A stretch of DNA of 64,000 nucleotides, taken from DASQYE01 sp035940775. Lineage in GTDB: Bacteria > Acidobacteriota > Blastocatellia > Pyrinomonadales > Pyrinomonadaceae. The stretch covers positions 46,144 through 110,143 of the forward strand of contig DASZEN010000024.1 of assembly GCA_035940775.1 (NCBI GenBank), read 5' to 3'. This document shows positions 33,264-42,994 of the stretch, one piece after another. The notes below the pieces were generated by a model. It saw only the letters and a list, made by a program, of their open reading frames with translations. It made no database searches and was not told the DNA's origin. The position numbers and the translations under genes were made by a program. How positions within the stretch are numbered: position 1 is the stretch's first letter; the number at the start of each line of letters is the position of its first letter.

Positions 33264-35183
33264 TTATCTGAGCCAGGCGACGGGCTTGGATTTGGGGGGC
33301 TGCCAGGAGGTATCTATCCTTACGTTTTTCAGAGAGGGCGCATCCAGCAGGTTCGCATCGAAACCCGCGACGTAGGGTTTGACGAGCGAGTAGGAGGACG
33401 CAAAGTAGATGGGGAAGGCCGGTAATTCCCTGAGCGCCTGCTCCTCCGTCATGACGCGCGGCGCTGTAAGAAGCGGCGAACGCTCCTGTGCGGGCGGCCT
33501 CGCGTCGGCGTGCTGCTTATCGCCGCCGCCCGACCTCTCGGCTTCGGCTGAGGGTTCCGTCGCCTGACCATTTTTACCGGGCTCGGCCACACCCGCGACG
33601 GGCGAGGATTCCGGGTCGAAGATGATACGCATATTGGTCACTTCGTCCAGGGTTTGCATGACGACGCCGCGCCGCACGACATCGAAATCTCCGGCGCGCA
33701 CGGCCGCCTCGTATTCATCCCAGCTCTTGATAATCAAGTCGGTCTCGACGCCCAGGGTATTCTTCCACATCGCGGCGACCGCCTGCGCCACCGTGCGCTG
33801 CTGGTCGTTTCGATTTATCAGCAGTCGAATGCGCGGAAAGTTTTCGCCGTCGGGAAACCCAGCCTTCGCCATCAGGCTTCGCGCGCGCGCCACGTTATGC
33901 TCGATTGAGGGGGTTTGATCCGTGCCTCCTGCGGGCGACGACGCATCGGCGCTCAACTGCACGGGGAGAAACTTTTTGGCCGGTTCGGTCGCGCCCTCCA
34001 TCTTATCTTCACTGATGCGCTCGCGGTCGATAGAGATGGCGAGCGCCTCGCGCACTCTCACGTCGTCGAAGGGAGCGTGCTCCGTATTGAAGCTGTAATA
34101 GGTGAGCGCGCCGTAGGTCGCGCGGCGAAAATCCTTGTAGGGAGCGAGCAGTTTCAGGGCCAGCGGCTCGAATCCGGCGTTGGTCACGGCATCGACTTCG
34201 CCCGCATGATAAGCCCCGAGGGCCGACTCCGTATCACGCGTCTCGATGAACTGCACGCGCTGTAGATTGACGCCCCGCGCGTCCCAGTAGTTTGCGGCGC
34301 GCTCCAGAACGACGCCGTCGCGCCCGGCCCTGACGAGCTGGAATGCGCCGTTCGAGACGAGCCGGGAGGCTTCGGCCGGGTTGGCCTCCGTCGCATTCAA
34401 ATTATGCACGGGACGAAAAACAGGATGAGCGACCAGGGACGGGAAATTTTTGTCCGGCTCCTGTAAGCGCACGCGCAGGACGTGACTCTCAATGGCCTCA
34501 GCGCCGAAAGGCGGCGGCGGCGGCGGCGGCTCGGTCTTCTCCTCTTTTTTGGCGACGCGCTTCGCGCTGTTTCCCTCTTCGGCGCGGTGCTGTGCGGGCG
34601 ATGCGGATTCGGCAGCGGGCGGCGCTACGGTGGCGGGACTGACAGCCGACGCTGCTGCTGCCGCCGCTGGTGCTTCGACGGCGGCTCCTCTGGGCATAGC
34701 GCCCGCTATGTTCTCCAAAAGACGAGCGTGCGGCGCGCGCTCGCCCATTTGCAGGATACGCTGCCAGGAGTTGACGAAATCGCTCGCCGTCACCGGCTCG
34801 CCGTTTGACCATCGCGCATCCTGGCGAAGATAAAACGTCCATACGCGGTTATCGGGCGAGGATTCCCAGCGCGTCGCCACGCCCGGCAGAGGGGCGAGCG
34901 TGCGCGGGTCGTATTCGGTCAGGCCCTCGAAGATGGCGCGTACGGCATCCGTATCCGGCGGGGCGGCGGCCAGCGCCGGATCGAAGGTTTGCGGCAGCCC
35001 TCCGTCAATCCAGCGAAACTCCTGTGAGCGCGGGACGACCACCCGCCCGTAGTAGGGCTCTACCTCCTGATCCAGAAAGCAGCCGCCGCCTGTCACGGAC
35101 AAAACGACCAGGAGCGCCACGCTGATTCCCGTGCGCCAGCGTTCGAGCCGTCTCCTGTTGATCTTTCGCTTCCTGCCCGTCAT
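33264..35183 (-). CDS. Second peptide-binding lipoprotein (SBP family 5)
   Basis: 639 residues. Signal peptide with VTGGGCF lipobox, so it is a membrane-anchored periplasmic protein. Family motifs: GGLPQTFDPAL, VWTFYLRQDARWSNG, VTASDFVNSWQRI, DDVRVREALAISIDRERI and GFPDGENFPRIRL. A long Ala/Pro/Ser-rich insert lies at about 155-225, in the same lobe position as the insert of OppA. A second disordered stretch (SEAERSGGGDKQHADA) lies near the C-terminus. The ATG at 35183 is preferred. An in-frame TTG at 35213 abuts a G-run without proper spacing. It probably shares OppBCDF with OppA. Confidence 0.85.
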   Translation of the reverse strand: MTGRKRKINRRRLERWRTGISVALLVVLSVTGGGCFLDQEVEPYYGRVVVPRSQEFRWIDGGLPQTFDPALAAAPPDTDAVRAIFEGLTEYDPRTLAPLPGVATRWESSPDNRVWTFYLRQDARWSNGEPVTASDFVNSWQRILQMGERAPHARLLENIAGAMPRGAAVEAPAAAAAASAVSPATVAPPAAESASPAQHRAEEGNSAKRVAKKEEKTEPPPPPPPFGAEAIESHVLRVRLQEPDKNFPSLVAHPVFRPVHNLNATEANPAEASRLVSNGAFQLVRAGRDGVVLERAANYWDARGVNLQRVQFIETRDTESALGAYHAGEVDAVTNAGFEPLALKLLAPYKDFRRATYGALTYYSFNTEHAPFDDVRVREALAISIDRERISEDKMEGATEPAKKFLPVQLSADASSPAGGTDQTPSIEHNVARARSLMAKAGFPDGENFPRIRLLINRNDQQRTVAQAVAAMWKNTLGVETDLIIKSWDEYEAAVRAGDFDVVRRGVVMQTLDEVTNMRIIFDPESSPVAGVAEPGKNGQATEPSAEAERSGGGDKQHADARPPAQERSPLLTAPRVMTEEQALRELPAFPIYFASSYSLVKPYVAGFDANLLDAPSLKNVRIDTSWQPPKSKPVAWLR

Positions 35184-35219
35184 CTGAAAATAGTTTTGAA
35201 GCCGACCCCTCAACCCCCC

Positions 35220-35843
35220 TTAACTTTGCGCGGCCCCCGAATCGGCCAGCTCACGCAGAGTGCCGTAGACTTCTACGGTCTGCCTTCGGGTCGGCTCGAA
35301 CCCCTCGGACGTATCAATTAAAAAATCCGCGTAGCGCTTTTTCTCTTCCTGCGGCATCTGGGCACGGATGCGGCGCTCGGCATCCTCACGCGCCAGGCGG
35401 TCGCGCCTCATCAACCGCTCGACCTGAACTTCCGGGCGACAATGTACCACGATTAGCTTATCAAAGCGGCGATAGCCGCCCGATTCGATCATCAGCGCGG
35501 CATCCACCAGGGCGATCCCGCGCGGGTCTGCCGCCTCCCAGGCGCGCAACTGCTCGTCCTGCGCGGCGATTATATACGGATGAAGGATCGAATTTAAGAG
35601 CGCGCGCTTCGGTGCGTCTGCGAAAATTATCGCGCCCAGTCGCGCGCGGTCAAGCGACCCGTCGGGCCTGAGGATTTCCGCTCCGAAAGCCTCTACGACG
35701 GCGTTGAGGCCCGGAGCGTCGGCCTCAACCACCTCCCGCGCCGTCCTGTCTGCATCCAGCACATGACAGCCCAGCTCCGCCAGCACAGCAGAGACGAAAG
35801 ACTTGCCGACGGCTATCGAGCCAGTCAATCCGACGCGCAACAT
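35220..35843 (-). CDS. coaE: Dephospho-CoA kinase
   Basis: 207-residue P-loop kinase performing the last step of coenzyme A synthesis, phosphorylation of dephospho-CoA. The P-loop is GLTGSIAVGKS (5-15), then DADRTAREVV (CoaE signature) and HPYI with the conserved lid region RLMRRDRLAREDAERRI. Length is normal. It lies upstream of the peptide-binding protein gene by less than 40 bases, probably by chance rather than function. The 180 bases separating it from folD hold no recognisable gene. Confidence 0.94.
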   Translation of the reverse strand: MLRVGLTGSIAVGKSFVSAVLAELGCHVLDADRTAREVVEADAPGLNAVVEAFGAEILRPDGSLDRARLGAIIFADAPKRALLNSILHPYIIAAQDEQLRAWEAADPRGIALVDAALMIESGGYRRFDKLIVVHCRPEVQVERLMRRDRLAREDAERRIRAQMPQEEKKRYADFLIDTSEGFEPTRRQTVEVYGTLRELADSGAAQS

Positions 35844-36023
35844 CCGTTTTGAAACCGACCTTACTGAATCGGAAAGCGCCCCGACCGCAGGACGCAGGAA
35901 AGGAGTTCAGGCGCTCGCTTTTATTAAAGGGCGCTTTGAAAAATCGTCAGGCGCGCTCCGTCCGTACGCTCACCGCAGGAGTCGCCTTAGAGCGAGACCC
36001 CAGACTTTTATCAAACAACATCT

Positions 36024-36989
36024 TTAGAGGCCGCGCCTTTGTCGCGCCGCCGTCACAGTGTTCTGCATCAGCATGGCGACCGTTAAGAGGCCGACGCCGC
36101 CCGGCACGGGCGTCAGATGACCGGCGACGCGCTGTGCCTCGGCCGGGTGCACGTCGCCGACAATCGTATAGCCGCGCCGTGCAATCACCTCCAACCGTTT
36201 CGCCGCGTCGGCCCCAAAGAAATCGCGCGCCTGCGCCTCGTCGCTCACCTTATTGATGCCGACATCTATGACGGTCGCGCCCGGCTTGATGTGCTCGGCC
36301 CTGATAAAGGCCGGGCGACCGATGGCGGCAACAAGTATGTCTGCGCGGCGCGTGACCGAAGCCAGGTCGCGCGTACGCGAATGACAGATGGTTACGGTCG
36401 CGTCGCGCTGCAAGAGAAGCTGAGCGACCGGGCGACCGACTATCTGGCTGCGCCCGACGACGCAAGCCTGCGCGCCGCTGATTGCAATCCGGTTCCGAAC
36501 CAGCATCTCTATAATCCCGGCTGGCGTGCAGGGCGCGATGACGGGCTGGCCCATCGCCAGGCGTCCGACATTGACGGGATGAAATCCATCGACATCCTTC
36601 GCCGGATCGATGGCTTCGAGGACGCGAGTTTCGTCAACGCCGCGCGGCAGCGGCAACTGCACGAGAATACCGTCGATCTCTTCGCGCGCGTTCAAACGGG
36701 CGACCAGTTCCAGCAACTCTTCCGTAGTCGTCTCGGCCGGAAGCGCATGATGCTCCGAGAGCAGCCCGAGCTGTTCGGAGGTCTGTACCTTGTTGCGCAC
36801 GTAAATGGCCGAGGCAGGGTCTTCGCCAACGCGCACTACGGCGAGGCCGGGACGCACATTATGCTCGCGGCGTAGGTGCGCGATCACGTCGGCCGCATCG
36901 CGTTTGATCTCTTCGGCCAGCACCGCGCCGTCCAAAACGGCCGCACGCTGTTCCTCTTCTTTTGCTTGCAGGCTGCTTTCTGGCATCAT
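36024..36989 (-). CDS. folD: Methylene-THF dehydrogenase / methenyl-THF cyclohydrolase (FolD)
   Basis: Bifunctional enzyme interconverting 5,10-methylene-THF and 10-formyl-THF, 321 residues from ATG 36989. Motifs: AIYVRNKVQ, with the catalytic Tyr and Lys; DGILVQLPLPRGVDE; PCTPAGIIEML; VVGRSQIVGRPVAQLL (NADP site); and TPVPGGVGLLTVAMLM. An in-frame GTG at 37022 would add eleven residues without a Shine-Dalgarno site. It diverges from the lytic transglycosylase gene across about 195 bases. A -10-like TATAAG at 37106 lies in that gap on the plus strand without a good -35. Confidence 0.95.
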   Translation of the reverse strand: MMPESSLQAKEEEQRAAVLDGAVLAEEIKRDAADVIAHLRREHNVRPGLAVVRVGEDPASAIYVRNKVQTSEQLGLLSEHHALPAETTTEELLELVARLNAREEIDGILVQLPLPRGVDETRVLEAIDPAKDVDGFHPVNVGRLAMGQPVIAPCTPAGIIEMLVRNRIAISGAQACVVGRSQIVGRPVAQLLLQRDATVTICHSRTRDLASVTRRADILVAAIGRPAFIRAEHIKPGATVIDVGINKVSDEAQARDFFGADAAKRLEVIARRGYTIVGDVHPAEAQRVAGHLTPVPGGVGLLTVAMLMQNTVTAARQRRGL

Positions 36990-37183
36990 AAGGGTCGTCA
37001 ACTTAAAGCAATCCACGTTCACGGGATGAGCGAGGCGCTTCGCAGTACGTTTGAATACGTCGATAGCTTACACTGACTCGCGCCGAAATTAATAGCGGCA
37101 CGGTTTATAAGAAAGGCCGTGGCCGTCAAAAAGAGTTTTCGATTCTATAGATTGAGACGAAGATTAACGCATCGGAACATTCC

Positions 37184-39754
37184 ATGTCACCAGCCAAATC
37201 AAAACAGAATCGTTTGCGATTCGCGCTCCTCCTATGTTTTCTCCTGAGCCTGCCGCTACAGGCGCAGACGCCGCGCGAGCGTCACGAGAAGATTCGCGCG
37301 GCGGTCGAGGGCGGCGATTACGCGACGGCGATAGAGGAGCTGAACCAACTTCGTAGCCGTGAGCCTTCCGTCTTCACGCTCAACAACTATGATTACCTGC
37401 TCGCCCGTCTCGCCGAAAAACGGGGCGACATGGCGACGGCCGCCGCCGCCTACCAACAGGTACGAGCGCGCAATTCGCTGCTCACACAGTATGCCCTCTG
37501 GCATCTGGCACGGTTCGCGCGCTCGACCGGAAACCTCCTTCTTGAGCGCGAGCACTTGCGACAACTGATTGCCACTACGCCCACGACGCTCCTGCGCGAG
37601 GCGGCGCTGGCGCGGCTCGGCGAAAGCTTTCTTGAGAGCGGAGACTACACGGCGGCGACCGTTGCGCTCGGCCCGCGCGCCAGGGCCGACGGCCCAGCCA
37701 CGGCCCGCGAGGCCCTGTTGCTCGTCGGTCAGGCAAAGCTTCGCAGCGGGCAGGCGCAGGCGGCGCGCGAAATCTTTGACAGCCTGATCGCGAAACTGCC
37801 CGACCCGGCTCGGCCCGACGATTTCGCGTTGGCGGCCGTGCGCGGGCTCGACCTGCTCGACAGCGGGAGCGCGGAGGCGGCGCGGGAAAAGGCTCCGCAA
37901 CTGCCTGAGACCGAGCACCTGCGTCGCGCCGGGATTTACAGCTTCAACCGCGATTTCGAGGGGGCGCGCCGCCACTACCTCGCGCTCGTCGAGCGTTACG
38001 CGCAAACCGCCAATCTCGCCGACGCTCTATATCAAATCGCACGCGGCTTCTACCAGGAACGCCGCTTTGAAGAGGCGATCAACTACTTCCAGCGGGTCAC
38101 GAACGAGTACCCGGCGAGCCCAGGCGCGCGCGATGCGCTGAGCTTCATCGCCTCAGCTTACGTCCGTATGAAGCGGACGGATGATGCGGTCGCCGCCTTC
38201 CGTCGTTTCATAGAAAAGCACCCGGACGCGCCGAACCCCGAGCGGCCATATCTGAATATCATAGACGCGCTCAGAGAGGTCGGGCGCGACGCCGAAGCGC
38301 TCGACTGGATTCAACAGACGCGCGCCCGGTTCAAGGGTCAGGTCGGCGCAGCGCTCGCTCTGTTCTCGCAGGCCAAGATTCATCTGACGCAGGGCGATTG
38401 GGCCCGTGCGCTCTCGGACATAGATGCTCTGCGGACGGAAGCAGACCTCGGCGGCATGCGCGTTCCCGGCGGCACTAATCAAGCGGAGGTAGCTTTCATG
38501 CGCGCCTACACGCTCGAACAACTGGGGCGCATGGATGAAGCGATCAGCGCTTACCTGGAGATACCCGACGGCCGTAATGAATATTACGGAGGACGCGCGA
38601 CGAGGCGATTGCGAGCCCTCGCTGGCGACGCGCGCGCTCAAGCTCTGCTCGACACGCGTTTGAAAGCTCTGCGCGCCGACGCGCAGGGGGCGCTCTCCGG
38701 CGGGCAGGCCGAGCGCGCGCGGCTCTCTCTTCAGAGGGCGCTCAGATTGACGGAGGATACTGCCATCAGGGGCGAGCTGCTTGAGATGGCGCGGCGCGCT
38801 TACGGGTCGCTTCCGGCCTACAGCAAATTCCCCGCGCCGCGATTTCTCCCCGCCGGTCGCCAGGCCCTTATCACCAATGAGTCGCAACAAGAGAACACGC
38901 CGTCTCCTACTCATCAGGCGTTGGCGGACGAGCTTTTGTTTCTGGGGCTCTACGACGAGGGCGCGCCCGAGCTGGCCGTCGCCGAGAAGTTTTCAGATAC
39001 GGGGAGCGTCGAAAGGAGCGCGCCACAGACGGGCGGCGCGGGCGACGCTGCGGATCAAGCGAGCGGCGTGGTGGCGGCGGCGAAATCTTCCGGCAATAGT
39101 GCGACCCCGACGCGCGCGCCTGCACTCTCGCGCGATGCGGCCTATACGCTCGCCGTCTATTACAACCGTGGCGAGCTGGCCAATCACGCCGTAGCCTTCG
39201 CCGAACCGCTCTGGAAACAGGTTCCGTCGGATTTTCTGATCGAGTTAGCGCCGCGCGAGATGGTCGAGCTGCTGTATCCTGCGCCGTATCGCTCGGCGCT
39301 GCTCGAATCGGCTCCGCCGCGCGGCGTCGATCCGCGCTTCGTGCTCGCCATCATGCGCCAGGAATCGCGCTTTCGCCCCGAAGCCAAATCGGTTTCGGCG
39401 GCGAGGGGGTTGCTGCAATTCATACCCTCGACGGCTGACGAGATGGCGGCGCAGTTGGGCCTGAAAGACTTTTCGCAGGACGATCTATACAATCCGCGCA
39501 CGGCAGTTCTCTTCGGCTCGCAGTACATGGGAAATCTCTTCAAGCTGTTTCCCGGTCAGCCGCAGGCCGTCGCCGCCTCCTACAACGGCGGCGAAGACAA
39601 CGTCGCGCGCTGGCTCGCGCGCGCGCGCACCAACGACCCTGATCGCTACGTGCTTGAGATCGGATTTACGCAGGCCAAGGATTACGTCTTTAAGATCATG
39701 CCCAATTATTGGGTCTACCAGTCGCTCTACACGGAACGGCTTGAGCGAAGATAA
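37184..39754 (+). CDS. slt: Soluble lytic murein transglycosylase with TPR superhelix
   Basis: 856 residues, exported by a signal peptide (1-28, cut after LQAQ). A long helical TPR-like region (30-690) includes repeats such as GDYATAIEELNQL, RFEEAINYFQRVTNEYPASPGAR and RTDDAVAAFRRFIEKHPDAP. The C-terminal SLT domain has FVLAIMRQESRFRPEAKS (catalytic Glu727), SAARGLLQFIPSTA and AVAASYNGGEDNVARW. It cleaves the MurNAc-GlcNAc bond to give 1,6-anhydro products. Longer than E. coli Slt70 (about 645). A Ser/Ala/Thr-rich stretch near 600-640 is probably disordered. Confidence 0.92.
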   Translation: MSPAKSKQNRLRFALLLCFLLSLPLQAQTPRERHEKIRAAVEGGDYATAIEELNQLRSREPSVFTLNNYDYLLARLAEKRGDMATAAAAYQQVRARNSLLTQYALWHLARFARSTGNLLLEREHLRQLIATTPTTLLREAALARLGESFLESGDYTAATVALGPRARADGPATAREALLLVGQAKLRSGQAQAAREIFDSLIAKLPDPARPDDFALAAVRGLDLLDSGSAEAAREKAPQLPETEHLRRAGIYSFNRDFEGARRHYLALVERYAQTANLADALYQIARGFYQERRFEEAINYFQRVTNEYPASPGARDALSFIASAYVRMKRTDDAVAAFRRFIEKHPDAPNPERPYLNIIDALREVGRDAEALDWIQQTRARFKGQVGAALALFSQAKIHLTQGDWARALSDIDALRTEADLGGMRVPGGTNQAEVAFMRAYTLEQLGRMDEAISAYLEIPDGRNEYYGGRATRRLRALAGDARAQALLDTRLKALRADAQGALSGGQAERARLSLQRALRLTEDTAIRGELLEMARRAYGSLPAYSKFPAPRFLPAGRQALITNESQQENTPSPTHQALADELLFLGLYDEGAPELAVAEKFSDTGSVERSAPQTGGAGDAADQASGVVAAAKSSGNSATPTRAPALSRDAAYTLAVYYNRGELANHAVAFAEPLWKQVPSDFLIELAPREMVELLYPAPYRSALLESAPPRGVDPRFVLAIMRQESRFRPEAKSVSAARGLLQFIPSTADEMAAQLGLKDFSQDDLYNPRTAVLFGSQYMGNLFKLFPGQPQAVAASYNGGEDNVARWLARARTNDPDRYVLEIGFTQAKDYVFKIMPNYWVYQSLYTERLERR

Positions 39755-39788
39755 GTCTCGAAGCGAGAGCGCGCGCAGAACCGGAAAA

Positions 39789-40745
39789 GTGTCGAATTTG
39801 AAGACGATAAATTTCAATCACGATTTGCGGATAGGCGCGAGGCGCGCGTCCTCCGGCCCGCTTCCGCCGTGGGGCTTCATCATACTTCTTCTCTGCGTCG
39901 TCGGAGCAGCGGCGTGCCATGCGCCCCGGACGACGACTGAAACGAAGCCCGGCCGTCGTTACGAGTTGAGGGGCAAGGTCGTCTCCGTTGATAAACAGAG
40001 GCATCAGGTCACGCTCGATCACGAGGAGATTCCGGGCTATATGGATGCGATGATAATGCCCTACACGCTCAAGGACGAGCAGATACTTAATGAGCTTGCG
40101 GCGGGCGATCTCTTAAAGGCGACGGTCGTCGTCGATGCCAATTCGTCGTGGCTCGAAGATGTCACGTTCTCGCGCGCCGCGCCCGACGATTCCCTGCCTG
40201 CTAAAGCGGAAGCGCGGCCCGAGCCGAGCCCCGGCGACGCGGTTCCGGATTTCTCGCTCGTCAATCAGGACGCAAAGGCCATACGCCTCAGAGAGTATCG
40301 CGGCAAGGCGCTGCTGCTGACCTTCATTTATACTCGCTGCCCGCTGCCGGAATATTGCACGCTGATGAGCACCAACTTCGCGGCCATTGATAAAGAGCTT
40401 CGTAAGAATCCCTCGCTCTTCGAGAAAACGCACCTGCTCAGCGTCAGCTTCGATCCGGGCTACGATACGCCGAAGGTGCTGCGAAGCTACGGCGCGGCGC
40501 ACACCGGCAATTACACCGCAGAGAAATTCGACCACTGGGAATTTGCGACCGGCGCGCCCGCCCAGGTTAAAGAGATAGCCGCTTTTTTCGGCCTCACTTA
40601 TAAACAGGAGACGGATCAGATTGTGCATTCGCTGCGGACGGCCGTGATAACGCCCGAAGGCCGCGTCTATAAAATTTACAGGGCCAACGATTGGCAGCCC
40701 GCCGACGTGCTGCGCGATCTTGAAAGTTTATTCGACAGGAATTAG
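39789..40745 (+). CDS. Lipoprotein fusing a CusF-like copper-binding domain to an SCO1/SenC domain
   Basis: 318 residues from GTG 39789 (GGAAAA just upstream; a TTG at 39798 is also possible). Signal peptide with VVGAAAC lipobox. The first domain (about 55-110, RYELRGKVVSVDKQ and MPYTL) resembles CusF/YdeI copper-binding barrels. The second (about 145-315) is a thioredoxin-fold SCO1 domain with TRCPLPEYC and the later His in QIVHSLRTA. SCO proteins usually have CxxxC; here the two cysteines are five residues apart, a known variant. SCO proteins load Cu into the CuA site of cytochrome oxidase. 34 bases after the transglycosylase gene. Confidence 0.85.
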   Translation: MSNLKTINFNHDLRIGARRASSGPLPPWGFIILLLCVVGAAACHAPRTTTETKPGRRYELRGKVVSVDKQRHQVTLDHEEIPGYMDAMIMPYTLKDEQILNELAAGDLLKATVVVDANSSWLEDVTFSRAAPDDSLPAKAEARPEPSPGDAVPDFSLVNQDAKAIRLREYRGKALLLTFIYTRCPLPEYCTLMSTNFAAIDKELRKNPSLFEKTHLLSVSFDPGYDTPKVLRSYGAAHTGNYTAEKFDHWEFATGAPAQVKEIAAFFGLTYKQETDQIVHSLRTAVITPEGRVYKIYRANDWQPADVLRDLESLFDRN

Positions 40746-40875
40746 ACCCTCTTCGAGCACTTGCGATGCGAGAGAGCCACGCAGCGGGCGCTCACGTCCC
40801 TGGCCTGAACCTGACGCGCGGCGCGCGAGTGCCCCGCGTGCTCCGCATATTTCGTCACCGGAGAGAAGAACGATT

Positions 40876-41691
40876 ATGAACAAACGATTGCTGCTCGCCG
40901 TCCCCTTCTCGATCCTGCTCCTGTTATCCGTCAATGCCCTTTCGCACGATTACTGGATCGAGCCCGAAGCCTACTTCGTGGAGGTGGGCCAACCCTACGA
41001 CGTGCGCCTCTATCTGGGCGAGAGCCTGAAGAGCGAAAGCGAGCGCCCCTTACAGAAAGAGCGGACACGCAGCTTCCGCCTATTCTCAACCGAAGAGACG
41101 GAGGATTTGCTGGCATCCGCCCTGGACGGCCAGACGCCGCTCGCGCAGGTGACGCTCAAGCGGCCCGGCAACTACCTGATAGCGATGGAGAGGAATGCGG
41201 CAACGATCAAACTCGGCGCGAAGGAGTTCGAGGACTATCTCTTGGAAGAAGGATTGGATTCAATCCGAGAGCAGCGCCGCGAGTCGGGCGAGGGCGAAAC
41301 GGAGGGGCGCGAGCGTTACACGCGATACTTGAAATCGCTGCTGCAAGCGGGCACGCGCCGCGACGATACTTTCAAAAGGGTGGTCGGCCACCGTCTTGAG
41401 ATCATTCCTCTGAACAATCCTTACAGGCTGAAGACGGGCGGCAAGCTCAAGGTGCGCGTCCAGTTTGACGGCCAGCCGCTCGCGGGCGCGAGCGTTTTCG
41501 CGTACAACCGGCATGCTGGAGCGATGAGCGCGCAGAAGGCCATATCCTCCGGGGCCGGGACGGTCTTTTTTAACCTTGATCGGCCGGGCCAATGGCTCGT
41601 GCGTCTCGTCCACATGCGTCGCTGCCAGGGCTGCGAAGCAGATATAGACTGGGAGAGTTTCTGGGCCGCCTATTCGTTCGGCATGCGGTGA
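40876..41691 (+). CDS. Secreted DUF4198-family protein
   Basis: 271 residues with signal peptide (cut after NALS) and mature start HDYWIEPEAYFVE, the hallmark of DUF4198, whose members are periplasmic and often sit beside metal-uptake or copper genes. A C-terminal Ig-like strand region (LKVRVQFDGQPLAGASVFAYNR) is followed by a Cys pair, RRCQGC, that could bind metal. GGAGAGAAG lies 9-16 bases before ATG 40876. The location after the SCO gene suggests a role in metal handling; substrate unknown. The 233 bases after it contain no supportable gene. Confidence 0.8.
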   Translation: MNKRLLLAVPFSILLLLSVNALSHDYWIEPEAYFVEVGQPYDVRLYLGESLKSESERPLQKERTRSFRLFSTEETEDLLASALDGQTPLAQVTLKRPGNYLIAMERNAATIKLGAKEFEDYLLEEGLDSIREQRRESGEGETEGRERYTRYLKSLLQAGTRRDDTFKRVVGHRLEIIPLNNPYRLKTGGKLKVRVQFDGQPLAGASVFAYNRHAGAMSAQKAISSGAGTVFFNLDRPGQWLVRLVHMRRCQGCEADIDWESFWAAYSFGMR

Positions 41692-41924
41692 GCGAGCGCA
41701 AATAATAAGAGGAAGAGAAAGGCTGGACAGTAGCCGCAGCGGCGCAGCAGGAGAAGCAGGAGGAGGCGCTCCGACCGAGCATCCGAAGCGATTGATTTCG
41801 ATTATGCATGCGGGCAGCGCCGGAGCGCCTTGCACATGCAGTGAGTTCTGTCTTGCGATGAGTTTTGCGATCAGGGCCCGACCCGCTTTTTTGCCCCCAT
41901 CGTCTGCGGGGGCGCGCGCGCCGC

Positions 41925-42905
41925 TCAGGCTTTCAGCTTTCTAACCTCTTCGGTCAGCACGGGCAGGACTTCAAAGAGATCGCCGACGATGCCGTAATCG
42001 GCGATGTCGAAGATGGGGGCTTCCGGGTCTTTGTTGACGGCGACGATGGTTCCGGAGTTCTTCATGCCGACGAGGTGTTGAATCGCGCCCGAGATGCCGA
42101 GGGCTATGTAGAGCTTGGGCGCGACCGTCTGGCCCGACGAACCTATCTGGCGATCAATGGGGAGCCACTCCGCGTCGCAGATCGGGCGCGAAGCGGCCAG
42201 GTCGCCGCCGAGCACCTCGGCCAGTTTTTCGGCGAGCGCTATATTCTCCCTGCTCTTGATGCCGCGCCCGATGGCGACGATGACCTCCGCCTTCGTCAGA
42301 TCGACGGCCTGCTTCACCTCCTGAAACGCTGGCTCGGGCTTCATACGCACCTCGCCCACTTCTACGGCGAGCGTTTCGACCGGAGCGCCGCTTCCCTTCC
42401 TCGCCTGATCGGAGCGATACGCGCCCGACTGGAAAGTGGCGAAGACGGGCGGCTCGCCGTCTGAAACTATGTCGGCATCAATCTTGCCCAAAAACATACG
42501 GCGCGAGAAAGTGACCCTCCCCTCATTGACGCTCAGGCGAATGCAATCGCTAATCAGTCCCTTGCCGAAACGCGCGGCGAGCTTCGGCGCGTAATCGCGT
42601 ACGAGGTAGGTGTGCGGCATTACTATGTATTGCGGGTCGAGCTGGCGTATGACGCCCTCCATCGCGTCCGTGTAGCCGTCCGGCGTGTACTCCGCGAGCT
42701 GCTCGTTGTCCGCATAGACGACCTTGCTCACGTCGTAGGCCGCGACCTCCTGGGCCAACCCGCTCGCGCCTGAGCCCAGAACCACGGCCGTCAACTGCTG
42801 CCCAAGCTCCGCGCCGAGCGCCTGCGCCGCCGCGATGGCCTCGAAAGAGGTCTTATTAAGGACGCCCGCGCGATGTTCCGCGAATACCAAGATACCGTTG
42901 CTCAT
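41925..42905 (-). CDS. etfA: Electron transfer flavoprotein subunit alpha
   Basis: 326 residues. Binds FAD and, with EtfB, carries electrons from acyl-CoA dehydrogenases to ETF:quinone oxidoreductase. The C-terminal FAD domain has GSSGQTVAPKLYIALGISGA and GTIVAVNKDPEAPIFDIADYGIVGD, which are diagnostic. ATG 42905 follows GGGGAAAC by a few bases and gives the family N-terminus MSNGILVFAEHR. An upstream start at 42941 would add twelve unlikely residues. It lies 89 bases after etfB. Confidence 0.95.
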   Translation of the reverse strand: MSNGILVFAEHRAGVLNKTSFEAIAAAQALGAELGQQLTAVVLGSGASGLAQEVAAYDVSKVVYADNEQLAEYTPDGYTDAMEGVIRQLDPQYIVMPHTYLVRDYAPKLAARFGKGLISDCIRLSVNEGRVTFSRRMFLGKIDADIVSDGEPPVFATFQSGAYRSDQARKGSGAPVETLAVEVGEVRMKPEPAFQEVKQAVDLTKAEVIVAIGRGIKSRENIALAEKLAEVLGGDLAASRPICDAEWLPIDRQIGSSGQTVAPKLYIALGISGAIQHLVGMKNSGTIVAVNKDPEAPIFDIADYGIVGDLFEVLPVLTEEVRKLKA

Positions 42906-42994
42906 TACGTTTCCCCGATAGTAAACCAATCGACAGCGCATCGGCGGTTAAAGCCTTCGGCTCAATTGACCGCGCGTCGGGCCGCCGATAAACT

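Noticed and set aside
41893..41913. GCCCCC/GGGGGC hairpin at the end of etfA
   Set aside because: The T-run lies on the wrong side for either strand (T before the stem on plus, A after it on minus), so it is not called a terminator.
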